Shown: in pieces, positions 8,789 to 16,974 of the stretch | Numbering within the stretch: position 1 is the first letter of the stretch | Layout: every line of letters starts with the position of its first letter | Assembly: GCF_900105175.1 (NCBI RefSeq) | Contig: NZ_LT629771.1 | Coordinates: forward strand, 5,724,622 to 5,788,621 | Direction of reading: 5' to 3' | Length of the DNA stretch: 64,000 bases | From: Jiangella sp. DSM 45060 | GTDB taxonomy: Bacteria > Actinomycetota > Actinomycetes > Jiangellales > Jiangellaceae | Made by a program: the position numbers and the translations under genes | Notes under the pieces: generated by a model | Databases searched by the model: none | What the model was told of the DNA's origin: nothing | Seen by the model: only the letters and a program-made list of their open reading frames with translations

Positions 8789-10138
8789 ATGGATGGACGC
8801 ACGAGCGAGCGGCGGACCGGCGATCTCCGGCTCGCCGCGGGCATCGTCGCGCTGGAGTTCGCGGCCGCCGTCAGCACGTTCGTCGCGTCGACGCTGCTGC
8901 CGATCGTCGCCGCGGAGCTCGGCGCCCGGGACCGGCTCGGGCTGCTGATCGCCGGCGGCACGCTCGGCCTGTTCGTCGCGATGCCGCTGGCCGGGACGGT
9001 GCTGCGGCGACTGGGCGCGGGGCGGACGCTGGCGCTCGGGACCGCCTTCTACGCCGGCGGCCTGGTGGTCGCGGCGACGGCGCAGCAGGCCTGGGCGTTC
9101 GCGCTCGGCCAGTTCGCCAGCGGGGTGGCGAGCGGGCTGCTGGCGGTGTTCGGGATCAGCGCGGCGATCCGGCGGCTGGACGAGCGACTGCGGCTGAAGG
9201 TGGTCGCGGCGTCGTCGGCGATGTGGATCCTGCCCGCGATGGTCGGCCCGGCCGCGACGCTCGCGCTGGAGCACGCGGCCGGCTGGCGATGGACGCTCGT
9301 GGCGCCGGTGCCGGTCGTGCTGGCCGGGCGGTTCCTGGTGGTGCGCGCGGTCCGCGGCGAGACGTCGCCGGACGACGGGCAGCGGCTGCGGCCGGCCGGG
9401 CTGCTCGTGCCGGCGGGCGCCGCCGCCGTCGTGCTGGCGGACGGGGTCTGGCCGGTCGCCGTGGCGGGCGCGTTGGCCGCCGTCGCCGGAGCGGTCGCGC
9501 TGCTGCCGGCGGGCACGGCCTGGCTGCGCCGCGGCGCACCGTCGGCGCTGGCCGCGATGGTGCTGTTCGGCGCCGGGTACGTCGGCGCCGACAGCCTGAT
9601 CACCGTCCTGCTGACGGACGACTACGGCGTGGGCCTCGCGCGGGCGGCGATCGTACTCGGGGCCGCACCGCTCATGTGGGGCCTGACCAGCCTGGTGGTC
9701 GCGCGGGTCGGGCCGGAGCGGCAGGTCCCGGCGGCCGGGCTGGCGCTGACGGCGGCAGCGGCGGCCGTCCTCGCCGCCGGGCCGCGCGAGTTCGCCGTCG
9801 CGCTGATCGCGTGGGCCGCCGGCGGGGCCGGGGTCGGCCTGGCGTACCCCGGCCTCTACCTCCGCGCGACGACGGCCGCGGCAACGCCGGGCCGGGCCCT
9901 GCCCGCCGCCGAGCTGGCCACCGCCGTGATCACCGGCGAGGCCGTCGGCGGACTGCTCGGCCGGGCCGGCGGCGGCGCGCTGGCCAGCAGCAGCACCAGT
10001 GCCGCCTACGGCGCGTTCGCCGTCCTGCTGGCGGCCGCCGCCCTGGCCGCGACCCGCAGCCGCGCGCCCGGGCCCGCACCCCGGCCGGGGCCCGGGCCCG
10101 GGCCCGGGCCCACACTCACACCGGGCGCAGCGCCGTGA
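8789..10138 (+). CDS. MFS transporter
   Basis: The 449-residue protein has about 12-14 hydrophobic segments and a motif-A-like loop (AGTVLRRLGAGRTLALG, about residues 70-86) after the second helix. This fits a major-facilitator drug or metabolite exporter. A positively charged break lies near residue 190 (RAVRGETSPDDGQRLR). The C-terminus ends in a Pro-Gly tail encoded by a GGGCCC tandem run. The last 23 bp overlap the convergent, frameshifted TetR gene. The substrate is unknown. Confidence 0.85.
   Translation: MDGRTSERRTGDLRLAAGIVALEFAAAVSTFVASTLLPIVAAELGARDRLGLLIAGGTLGLFVAMPLAGTVLRRLGAGRTLALGTAFYAGGLVVAATAQQAWAFALGQFASGVASGLLAVFGISAAIRRLDERLRLKVVAASSAMWILPAMVGPAATLALEHAAGWRWTLVAPVPVVLAGRFLVVRAVRGETSPDDGQRLRPAGLLVPAGAAAVVLADGVWPVAVAGALAAVAGAVALLPAGTAWLRRGAPSALAAMVLFGAGYVGADSLITVLLTDDYGVGLARAAIVLGAAPLMWGLTSLVVARVGPERQVPAAGLALTAAAAAVLAAGPREFAVALIAWAAGGAGVGLAYPGLYLRATTAAATPGRALPAAELATAVITGEAVGGLLGRAGGGALASSSTSAAYGAFAVLLAAAALAATRSRAPGPAPRPGPGPGPGPTLTPGAAP
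10088..10111. repeat. GGGCCC simple repeat, four units
   Basis: Four perfect tandem copies of the palindromic hexamer GGGCCC in the 3' end of the MFS gene, encoding alternating Pro-Gly. Slippage here would lengthen or shorten the tail by two residues per unit, because six bases keep the frame. Confidence 0.9.
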
Positions 10139-10720
10139 TGAACTGGCGCGCGACGTGCACCATCTCGGCCCGGGCGACGGCGGGATCGGCCGCGGCCGCC
10201 ACGTACATGGCCGCCTCGTCCGCGACCGCGATCAGCGCGTGCGACAGCGGGACGATCGGCTGCCGCCGCACCTCGCCCGTGGCCATGCCCTGCTCGAGGG
10301 CGGTCTGGATGAACCCCAGGACGTGTCGCTGGCAGATCTCGCGCCACCGCGCCCAGCCCACCACCGACGGGCCGTCGACGAGAAGGATGCGCTGGATGTC
10401 CGGCCGGTCGCAGAGCTCCAGCCACGCCTCGACCGCGCTCATCATGACGGCGACGAAGCCCGCCTCCGCGGCAGCGCCCGCAGCCTCGGCGAGCTGCCGG
10501 GAGACGTCGGCCTCGACATCGTCCAGCACGGCGGCGAACAGCTCGGTCTTGTCGGCGAACTGGTGGTAGAGCGCCCCCGGCTGACCGATGCCTCGCGGAC
10601 GATCGCCTCGGTACCGACGCCGGCGAAGCCCTGAGCAGCGAAAAGACGCCGTGCCGCGACGACCAGCGCGCTGCGCGTGGTGGCGGACCGTTCCGCTTGA
10701 GTACGACTCTTAACATTCAT
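10116..10720 (-). pseudogene. TetR-family regulator broken by a one-base frameshift
   Basis: Two overlapping frames together make one TetR protein. The N-terminal frame (start ATG at 10720) reads through the helix-turn-helix as far as EAIVREASVSRG. The family sequence then continues in the other frame as ALYHQFADKTELF and the ligand domain, ending at 10116. The switch lies at a run of five C (five G on the coding strand, about 10574-10578), where one further G would restore SRGALYHQF. Either the gene is a recent pseudogene or the assembly dropped a base. It is divergent from the alpha/beta-hydrolase gene with an operator between them, so loss would derepress that gene. Confidence 0.8.
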
Positions 10721-10734
10721 ACTGCCTGTATGTT
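10712..10734. promoter_or_regulatory. TetR operator between regulator and hydrolase
   Basis: The inverted repeat CATAC-TGCCT-GTATG (10718-10732), with further outer dyad bases AACAT/ATGTT, overlaps the start codon of the TetR gene. It sits 50 bases before the hydrolase ATG. Position and symmetry fit a TetR operator that controls both directions. Confidence 0.6.
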
Positions 10735-10783
10735 ACCTTCCATGCAGCCTGTTTGTTTGTGTGTCGAGTCTAGGAGGTCTCTC

Positions 10784-11671
10784 ATGGCCACGATCGAACT
10801 CTCCGGCGGCACCGTGCACTACAGCGTCGCGGGGCCCGAGGAGTCCGCCGCTCCGCCCGTCGTGTTCGTCCACGCGTTCCTCACCGACGGGGCGCTCTGG
10901 ACCCGCGTGGCCGATCGGCTCGCGGAGCGCGGGATCCGGTCGTACGCACCCACCTGGCCGCTCGGCGCCCACCCGGTCGCCATGAACCCCGGAGCCGACC
11001 TGTCGCCCCGCGGCATCGCGCGGCTGATCGTCGAATTCCTCGACGCCCTGGACCTGGACGCCGTGACGCTGGTCGGCAACGACACCGGCGGCGCGCTGTG
11101 CCAGTTCGCGATCGACGAGGACGCCCGGCGCATCGGGCGAGTCGTCCTCACCAACTGCGACGGCGCCGACGTCTTCCCGCCGGCCGCCTTCAAGCCGCTC
11201 TTCGCGCTGCTCCGCAACGAACGCCGCGCCCGCTTCCTGGCCGGGCAGATGCGCGTCCGCCCGCTGCGTCAGTCGTGGCTCGGGTTCGGCCTGCTGGCCC
11301 ACGACCTCCCGGCCGACCTGACCCGCGCGTGGATCGAGCCGGCCCTGCACGACGACGGCGTCGTCCGCGACCTGGTGCGGTTCCTGCGCGCCGTCGACCC
11401 GAAGGAGCTGCTCGACGTCGCCTCCAGGCTGCACCGCTTCCAGGGCCCCGTCACGCTGGTCTGGGGCACCGGCGACCCCGCCTTCTCGGTGAAGCTGGGC
11501 CGGCGGATCCAGGAATGGTTCAGCGACGCCGGCTTCGTGCCGGTGCCGAAGTCGCGGACGTTCGTCCCGCTCGACGCGCCGCAGCAGCTCACCGACGAGA
11601 TCGTCGCGATCGCCGCGGGTCAGGAGGTCGCGTCGGTGAGTGCGCGCAGCCTGCGCAGCGGCGACAGGTAG
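10784..11671 (+). CDS. Alpha/beta-fold hydrolase with Asp at the nucleophile position
   Basis: The 295-residue protein has the alpha/beta-hydrolase order: oxyanion region VFVHAFL (about 27-33), elbow LVGNDTGGALCQ and late strand LVWGTGDPAF. The elbow places Asp100, not Ser, at the nucleophile position, as in haloalkane dehalogenases. The C-terminal segment where the catalytic histidine usually lies reads SRTFVPLDAP, and I see no Gly-His there. The ATG at 10784 was chosen over an upstream in-frame start because AGGAGG lies five bases before it. The gene is divergent from the broken TetR. It overlaps the convergent MFS gene by 52 bp. Confidence 0.85.
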   Translation: MATIELSGGTVHYSVAGPEESAAPPVVFVHAFLTDGALWTRVADRLAERGIRSYAPTWPLGAHPVAMNPGADLSPRGIARLIVEFLDALDLDAVTLVGNDTGGALCQFAIDEDARRIGRVVLTNCDGADVFPPAAFKPLFALLRNERRARFLAGQMRVRPLRQSWLGFGLLAHDLPADLTRAWIEPALHDDGVVRDLVRFLRAVDPKELLDVASRLHRFQGPVTLVWGTGDPAFSVKLGRRIQEWFSDAGFVPVPKSRTFVPLDAPQQLTDEIVAIAAGQEVASVSARSLRSGDR

Positions 11672-12864
11672 AGCGGCACCCACACGACGGCCAGCACGCC
11701 CGCACCGGCCCACAACGCCGCGCGCGGGCCGGCCATCGCGCCGATCACGCCGGACAGCGCGGCGCCGATCGCCACCGCCCCGATCAGCAGGAACCGCATG
11801 GTCGCGTTCTGCCGCCCGAGCAGGTGGTCCGGCGTGACCTGCTGCCGGAAGCTGATCAGCACGACGTTGTCGACGGAGATCTTGTAGGCCAGCACCACCC
11901 AGCCGAGCCCGGCCACCCACAACCACCCGCCCGTCCCGATCAGCGGGACCAGCAGCCCGGCCGGGGCGACCAGCAGGCCGAGCAGCCACAGCGCCCGGCC
12001 GGCGCCCAGCCGGCCGACGACCCGGCTCGCGGTCGCCGCGCCGGCCAGGCCGCTGACCCCGCCGGCGGCGAAGAACAGGCCGAGCACGCCGGGCGACAGC
12101 TCCAGCCGCTGCACCACCAGCACCGGCAGCATGACCAGCACGAGCTGCATGCCGAGGTTGGTCATCGCTCCGGCGACGGCGACCGCGCGCAGGATCGGGT
12201 GCCCGGCGACGAACCGGACCCCGGCCGCGATCGACCGGACCAGCGGCTCGCGCGGCCCACTGGACGCCGCGACGGCCGGCTCGCGTCGCCGGATCCGCAG
12301 CAGGAACCCGCCGGACAGCACGTAGCCGACCGCCGTCGCGGCCATCGTCACCGGCGCCGACACCAACTGCACGAGGAACCCGGCGGCGCTCTGCCCGCCG
12401 ATGTGCACGACCGAGTCGATGCTGCCCAGCACCGAGTTCGCCGACATCAGGCGGTCCCGCCCGGCGACGTGCGGCAGGTAGCTCAGCGCGGAGATGTCGA
12501 AGAACACCGTCGCCACGCCGGCCAGCAGCGCCGTCACGTAGAGCTGCTCGATCGTCAGCAGGTCCAGCCACCACGCGATCGGGATCGACGCGTAGAGGAG
12601 CGCGCGGGCGGCGTCGGCGGCGATCATCACGCCGCGGCGGCGCGACCGGTCCACCCAGACACCGGCGGGCAAGCCGATGAGCAGGAACGCCGCCGTCGTC
12701 AGCGTCGCCAGCAGGCCGACCTCGCCCGGCGAGGCGTCCAGCGCGAGGACGGCGACCAGCGGCAGGGCGAAGGAACCGACCTCCATCCCGAGCTTGCTCG
12801 CGGCGGCACCGGCGAACAGGAGGTGGAGATCGTGCCGCGGCCGCGGCGGGGCGATGGCGGTCAT
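11620..12864 (-). CDS. MFS transporter (MdfA/enterobactin-exporter-like)
   Basis: The 414-residue protein has about 12 hydrophobic helices and the loop motif GVWVDRSRRRGVMI after helix 2, as in MFS exporters of the DUF/EntS-like group. The second half contains the usual VSGLAGAATASRVVGRLG repeat of that loop. I start at ATG 12864 (MTAIAPP), because the first hydrophobic helix follows directly and the longer frame adds a non-conserved leader. It is divergent from an ArsR-type regulator with an 8-bp inverted repeat in the gap. That fits regulated drug or siderophore export. Confidence 0.85.
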   Translation of the reverse strand: MTAIAPPRPRHDLHLLFAGAAASKLGMEVGSFALPLVAVLALDASPGEVGLLATLTTAAFLLIGLPAGVWVDRSRRRGVMIAADAARALLYASIPIAWWLDLLTIEQLYVTALLAGVATVFFDISALSYLPHVAGRDRLMSANSVLGSIDSVVHIGGQSAAGFLVQLVSAPVTMAATAVGYVLSGGFLLRIRRREPAVAASSGPREPLVRSIAAGVRFVAGHPILRAVAVAGAMTNLGMQLVLVMLPVLVVQRLELSPGVLGLFFAAGGVSGLAGAATASRVVGRLGAGRALWLLGLLVAPAGLLVPLIGTGGWLWVAGLGWVVLAYKISVDNVVLISFRQQVTPDHLLGRQNATMRFLLIGAVAIGAALSGVIGAMAGPRAALWAGAGVLAVVWVPLYLSPLRRLRALTDATS

Positions 12865-12874
12865 GGCGGCCACC

Positions 12875-12918
12875 CTCGTGGCTGGCGGCCGTCGCCACGA
12901 GAGATTTAGTCTGAGCTG
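12875..12918. promoter_or_regulatory. Inverted repeats between MFS and ArsR-type gene
   Basis: CTCGTGGC (12875-12882) and GCCACGAG (12894-12901) form a perfect 8-bp dyad with an 11-base spacer. A second, imperfect dyad (ATTTAG/CTGAAT) follows just before the regulator start. Both are candidate operators for the divergent ArsR-type protein. Confidence 0.55.
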
Positions 12919-12919
12919 A

Positions 12920-13834
12920 ATGCTCCAGCTCACCTTCACCGCACAGGACCTCTCGCTCACGCGGTTCGCGTTCTCGCCGCTGTGGGAGGTCGTCGCGAGC
13001 GTCCGGGTGCTGCGCGAGCCGGCCGCGCACGCGCTGCACCTGCCGTGGGTCAAGGCGACGCGGGACCGGCTGGCCGGGTCCGGGCTGGACCTGCGGCCGC
13101 TGACGTCACAGGTGCCGGCGGCGGGCCGGACGCTGCCCGGCTACCTCGCGCCCACCCCCGTCACGCCGACGCCCGAGCTGTCCGACGAACTGGCGCTGCT
13201 CGGCGCGACCGACCCGGCGATCGTCGACGGCGGACGGGCGGCGCTGGACGCGCTGGTCGAGACGGTCGCCGCCTACTGGGAGCTGGCGCTGGCGCCGTCG
13301 TGGCCGCGGCTGCGCGATCTGCTCGAGGGCGACGTCCTGTACCGGGCCCGGCGGCTGGCCGCCGGTGGCGCGCCCGAGCTGTTCGCCGACCTCGACCCGG
13401 CGATCGCGTGGTCCGGCGACACCCTCGCCGTGCGGCACGTGTACCTCGACGAGACCCGGCGGCTGAGCGGCCGTGGCCTGGTGCTGGTGCCGTCAGCGTT
13501 CCTGTGGCCGCACGTCGCGTCGAAGACGGAGCAGCCGTGGCAGCCGGTGCTGCGCTACCCGGCCCGCGGCGTCGCGACGCTGTGGGAGCGCGGCCGGCCG
13601 GCGGCGCCGGACACGCTGGCCGGAGTGGTCGGCCGGTCCCGGGCGGTGCTGCTGGCCGAGCTGGACTCCCCCGCCGCGACCGGCGAGCTGGCCCGTCGCA
13701 CCGGTCTCACCGCCGGCGGAGTGTCGCAGCACCTGAGCGCGCTGCGGGCGGCCGGCCTGGTGACGTCGCACCGCACCGGCCGGGTCGTCCTCTACGCCCG
13801 GACGGCGCTCGGCGACGCGCTGCTGGGCGGCTGA
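12920..13834 (+). CDS. ArsR-type transcriptional regulator with C-terminal winged helix
   Basis: The 304-residue protein has a large N-terminal domain starting with a beta strand (MLQLTFTAQDLSLTRFAFSP) and a helix-turn-helix near residues 235-295. The helix-turn-helix includes SPAATGELARRTGL, GGVSQHLSALRAAGLV and HRTGRVVLYART, the ArsR/SmtB fold. This is the DUF5937-plus-HTH architecture common in actinobacteria. No metal-binding cysteines are present, so the signal is probably not a metal. It is divergent from the MFS exporter, its likely target. A GC-rich hairpin follows the stop. Confidence 0.87.
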   Translation: MLQLTFTAQDLSLTRFAFSPLWEVVASVRVLREPAAHALHLPWVKATRDRLAGSGLDLRPLTSQVPAAGRTLPGYLAPTPVTPTPELSDELALLGATDPAIVDGGRAALDALVETVAAYWELALAPSWPRLRDLLEGDVLYRARRLAAGGAPELFADLDPAIAWSGDTLAVRHVYLDETRRLSGRGLVLVPSAFLWPHVASKTEQPWQPVLRYPARGVATLWERGRPAAPDTLAGVVGRSRAVLLAELDSPAATGELARRTGLTAGGVSQHLSALRAAGLVTSHRTGRVVLYARTALGDALLGG

Positions 13835-13835
13835 G

Positions 13836-13871
13836 CCGGGGCCGGCCCGCGCACGTTCCGGCCGGCCCCGG
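13836..13871. terminator. Bidirectional hairpin between convergent genes
   Basis: Arms CCGGGGCCGGC (13836-13846) and GCCGGCCCCGG (13861-13871) pair perfectly over 11 bases around a 14-base loop. It lies between the regulator stop and the convergent carboxypeptidase stop. No T-run follows, as is usual in high-GC actinobacteria. Confidence 0.65.
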
Positions 13872-13880
13872 TGACTGGTG

Positions 13881-14912
13881 TCAGAACCGGCCGCACTGCT
13901 CCTGACTCGCGAACGGCAGGTCCTCGTAGCCCGACACGTCCTGCGTGCCGAGCGACCCGTCGGCCGCGGCCCGCAGCACCGCCATCGTCGGGATGCGGAA
14001 CAGGTTCTCCAGCTGCCCGTTGCTCTTCTGCCCCACCGAGCGGACCTCGTAGAAGATCGCGCCCTTGGTCGGGCTCTGCAGCACCGGCTGCTCACCGGCC
14101 GGCGCGGTGCCGCCCATGAGCATGCGGCTGAGCCCGGCGTTGGTGATGTCGATCAGCGGATAGTGCGCGACGTTCGCCAGCCCGTACTGCGCGAGCGCGT
14201 CGACGCTGGCCATCGCCATCTGCCGGTTGGTCAGCCACTGTTCGGCCGTCATCCGGCTCGGATCGATGGAGCGGGCGCCGATCTGGAACTGGTTGAGGTC
14301 GTTGGTGCCCTCGACGATCGGCGCCTCGCCCATGTGGTGCAGGTCCAGCGCCAGCTCCGGTGCGGTGTCGCGCCAGAGCTTCCAGAACGCGACGGTCTCG
14401 GGCTGGGCGAAGTTCTCCCAGTCGCGATTGAGGTCGATGCGAGTCGGCGTGGTGCTCTGCCGGATGTTCGCCTCGGCGCCGTCGGGGTTGTACATCGGGA
14501 TGACGACGACGGTGAGGTTCTCGCGGATCAGCCGGGCGTCCGGCGAGCCGCTGGCGAGGTGGTCGAGGATCTGCAGGACCGCCTCGGTGCTGTGCAGCTC
14601 GTTGCCGTGGATGCGTGCCTGCAGCCAGAACGTCGTCGGGCCGGTGCCGACGGTGGCGTAGTACAGCTCGCGCCCCTCGCCGGACGTGCCGGCCGACTGC
14701 ACGCTGACGAGGCCCTGACTGGTCCGCTCGATCCGGTCCAGCGCCTGCACGACGTCGTCGTAGCCGGCGACGCTGGACAGGCTGACGTTCTGGTCCTCCT
14801 GCAGGCACGGGCCGCCGGGCAGGTGCGGCGGTTCCGAGGCCGCCGTCCCGGCGCCGGTCAGCACGGTGGCGAGCACGCCGAGGCCGGCGAGGCCGGTGAG
14901 CAGTCTGCGCAT
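13881..14912 (-). CDS. Secreted M14 zinc carboxypeptidase
   Basis: The 343-residue product starts with a Sec signal (MRRLLTGLAGLGVLATVLTGAGTAAS). The M14 domain follows. The zinc ligands lie in ARIHGNELH (His and Glu). Arg/Asn substrate-binding residues are in LNRDW, and the third-ligand region is DLHHMGE. The late segment YEVRSVGQKSNGQ holds the region of the catalytic Glu. It removes C-terminal residues from peptides, or acts on cell-wall peptides, outside the cell. GAGGAGG precedes the ATG. It lies 10 bases downstream of a paralogous M14 gene on the same strand, so the two form an operon. Confidence 0.88.
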   Translation of the reverse strand: MRRLLTGLAGLGVLATVLTGAGTAASEPPHLPGGPCLQEDQNVSLSSVAGYDDVVQALDRIERTSQGLVSVQSAGTSGEGRELYYATVGTGPTTFWLQARIHGNELHSTEAVLQILDHLASGSPDARLIRENLTVVVIPMYNPDGAEANIRQSTTPTRIDLNRDWENFAQPETVAFWKLWRDTAPELALDLHHMGEAPIVEGTNDLNQFQIGARSIDPSRMTAEQWLTNRQMAMASVDALAQYGLANVAHYPLIDITNAGLSRMLMGGTAPAGEQPVLQSPTKGAIFYEVRSVGQKSNGQLENLFRIPTMAVLRAAADGSLGTQDVSGYEDLPFASQEQCGRF

Positions 14913-14922
14913 GGTGCCTCCT

Positions 14923-16125
14923 CTACAGGTCGTCGCGGGGGTTGCCGATGGACGGGCCGGCCGGCGGGATGTCGAAGTACCGGGCCGGGTCGACGGCGTC
15001 GATGCTGCCGGCGGCCAGCGCCTCGATCGTCGCGCCCATGCCGGCCAGCGACTGCTGGATCAGCATGCCCATCGACTTCTGGGCGACCGAACGGGTCTCG
15101 TAGAGCATGATCCCGGCGCCGTTCAGGGCGTACGAGCCGAGCGCGGTGCCCGGCAGCTCGACGTCGGGGTAGCGGGTGATGCCGCCGAACGGTGACTGCC
15201 CGAGCGAGCGCAGCGTGTCCCAGACCAGCACGTTGATCCGGAAGCTCAGGTCGCGCACCGCCGGGTCCAGCGGGAACTCCGGCGTGCCCTCGGTGACCAG
15301 GCCGATCACCTGCAGCGTCGTGAGCGTGTTGTCCGTCTCGGACTCGACGTTGCTGCCGCGGTGGTGGTGGTCGATGAAGACCTGCGGGCGCAGCCGCTGG
15401 AACACCGCCGCCGACGTCCTGGCCTCGGGCGTCACGAAGAACCCGGGCAGCTCCGACGCGCCCGGCAGCAGCGCCTCGTCGCCCGGCGCCAGGCGGAACG
15501 TGAGGTCGGGATGGAAGTCGCGGTTGATGTCGTAGCCGGAGACGCGGCCCGGCTGCAGCAGCGACCGCGGCAGGTACCACGGCGGCGGCACGGCGGCGTC
15601 GAGCCCCCACTCCTGCGGCGTCCACAGCTGTGTGTTCTGCCGCCGCTGGACGAGGTGCCCGGTGGCGTCGCGGAAGTCGGCGCCGTCCATGTTGAGCCGC
15701 GGGATGAACCAGATGGTCAGTCGCTCCAGGACGTCCCGGACGGCCGGGTGCGAGCTGGTCGCGAGCGTCTGCATGAGGTGCAGGACGACCTCGGTGCCGA
15801 GCGGCTCGCCGCCGTGGATCTGGGTCTGGATCAGCACCGGCAGCTTGCCCGCCGTGGGCTCGCCGAACCGGGCCAGGTGGATCGGCCAGCCGCTGGCCGA
15901 GTGCCCGGCGACCTCGACGGCCATGCGGCCCTTCGACCGGGCCGCGATGGAGGCCAGCTTCGGACCGAGGTCGCTGTTCGCGGTGAGGGCCGCCTTCTGA
16001 ACGGTCTGGTCCGGCTGCAGCCACGGCCCGTTGGGCTTCGACTGCGGGTCCGCGTGGGCGCTCGGTGCCAGCGCGGCGCCTACTCCCAGTCCGGCGACTC
16101 CAGCGAGGAACGTGCGTCGGCGCAT
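14923..16125 (-). CDS. Tat-exported M14 zinc carboxypeptidase
   Basis: The 400-residue product opens with a twin-arginine signal (RRRTFLAGVAG, then a hydrophobic stretch to about residue 28). M14 motifs are TQIHGGEPLG (zinc ligands His and Glu), DINRDFHPD and FIDHHHRG, with YETRSVAQKSMG near the end. It is similar in order to the gene that follows it but uses the Tat instead of the Sec route, which suggests it folds with zinc before export. The ATG at 16125 has AGGAG seven bases upstream and starts exactly at the signal. A perfect CRP-type site lies 33 bases upstream. Confidence 0.9.
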   Translation of the reverse strand: MRRRTFLAGVAGLGVGAALAPSAHADPQSKPNGPWLQPDQTVQKAALTANSDLGPKLASIAARSKGRMAVEVAGHSASGWPIHLARFGEPTAGKLPVLIQTQIHGGEPLGTEVVLHLMQTLATSSHPAVRDVLERLTIWFIPRLNMDGADFRDATGHLVQRRQNTQLWTPQEWGLDAAVPPPWYLPRSLLQPGRVSGYDINRDFHPDLTFRLAPGDEALLPGASELPGFFVTPEARTSAAVFQRLRPQVFIDHHHRGSNVESETDNTLTTLQVIGLVTEGTPEFPLDPAVRDLSFRINVLVWDTLRSLGQSPFGGITRYPDVELPGTALGSYALNGAGIMLYETRSVAQKSMGMLIQQSLAGMGATIEALAAGSIDAVDPARYFDIPPAGPSIGNPRDDL

Positions 16126-16157
16126 GGCGACTCCTGTAGTCGGTGACATAACACCCC

Positions 16158-16173
16158 TGTGATCGCCGTCACA
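16158..16173. promoter_or_regulatory. CRP/GlxR-type binding site
   Basis: TGTGA-TCGCCG-TCACA is a perfect match to the CRP consensus TGTGA-N6-TCACA. It lies 33 bases before the Tat carboxypeptidase start and 73 bases before the methyltransferase start, so it could serve either. The match is seen; binding by a cAMP-receptor-type regulator is inferred from the family consensus. Confidence 0.6.
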
Positions 16174-16245
16174 CCGCAAAAGGGCACGGGCTCCCGCGCG
16201 GCAAATTCGATTGACCGTGGCGGAGGGGCCGTCGAGGCTGTCGCC

Positions 16246-16974
16246 ATGTACACCGACGACGACGTGGCGGCGCTCTACGAGGTGCTCAACCCGTGGGGTC
16301 CGGGCGACGACTTCTACCTCGAGCGGGTCATGGCCGCGAGCTCCGTCCTCGACGTCGGGTGCGGGCCGGGCGGGCTGCTGCGCCGCGCCCGCGACGAGGG
16401 CCATGCGGGCCGCTTGTGCGGCCTCGACCCCGACCCCGCCGCGCTGGCCCGCGCGCGCCGTCGCACCGACGTCGAGTGGGTCGAGGGCCGGGCGTCCGAT
16501 CTTCCCGCCGCCGGCGGCGAGTTCGAGCTGGCGGTCATGGCCGGCAACGCGTTCCAGGATCTGCGCGGCGACGACGAGCTGACGGCGTCGCTGGCAGCCA
16601 TCCGCGGCGCCCTCGCCGGCGGCGGCCGGTTCGCCTTCGAGACACGCAACCCCGGCGCCCGCGAGTGGGAGACGTGGCGGCCGGAGAACGGCATGGACGT
16701 GGTCGACGACGCCGGCCGAGAGCTGCGCGTCTGGCACGACGTCGAGGCGGTCGACGGCGGGCTGGTCACGCTGACCGAGACCACCGGGACCCGCGACGGC
16801 GCGGCCCTGCGGGTCGACCGTGCCACGCTCCGGTTCACCGACGCCGCCACGCTCGACGCGCTGCTCGCGGCCGCCGGGTTCGCCGTCGAGGAACGATACG
16901 GCTGGTGGGACCGCCGGCCGTTCGCGCCGGACAGCCGCCTGATCATCACCGTCGCGCGAGCCGTCGATGGCTGA
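16246..16974 (+). CDS. Class I SAM-dependent methyltransferase
   Basis: The 242-residue protein has motif I as SVLDVGCGPGGLL (about residues 30-42), an acidic motif II end at GLDPDP, and the motif after DLPAAGGEFELAVMAGNAFQ, which resembles the Methyltransf_25 group. The substrate is unknown. The start is the ATG at 16246 (MYTDDD); the upstream frame adds a non-conserved leader. The stop lies inside the next gene (8-bp overlap), so it is probably co-transcribed with the phosphoesterase. Confidence 0.87.
   Translation: MYTDDDVAALYEVLNPWGPGDDFYLERVMAASSVLDVGCGPGGLLRRARDEGHAGRLCGLDPDPAALARARRRTDVEWVEGRASDLPAAGGEFELAVMAGNAFQDLRGDDELTASLAAIRGALAGGGRFAFETRNPGAREWETWRPENGMDVVDDAGRELRVWHDVEAVDGGLVTLTETTGTRDGAALRVDRATLRFTDAATLDALLAAAGFAVEERYGWWDRRPFAPDSRLIITVARAVDG

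Noticed and set aside
10733-13039. 768-codon minus-strand frame opposite the alpha/beta hydrolase and across the MFS gene
   Set aside because: Shadow of real genes in other frames; low-complexity composition and no motifs.
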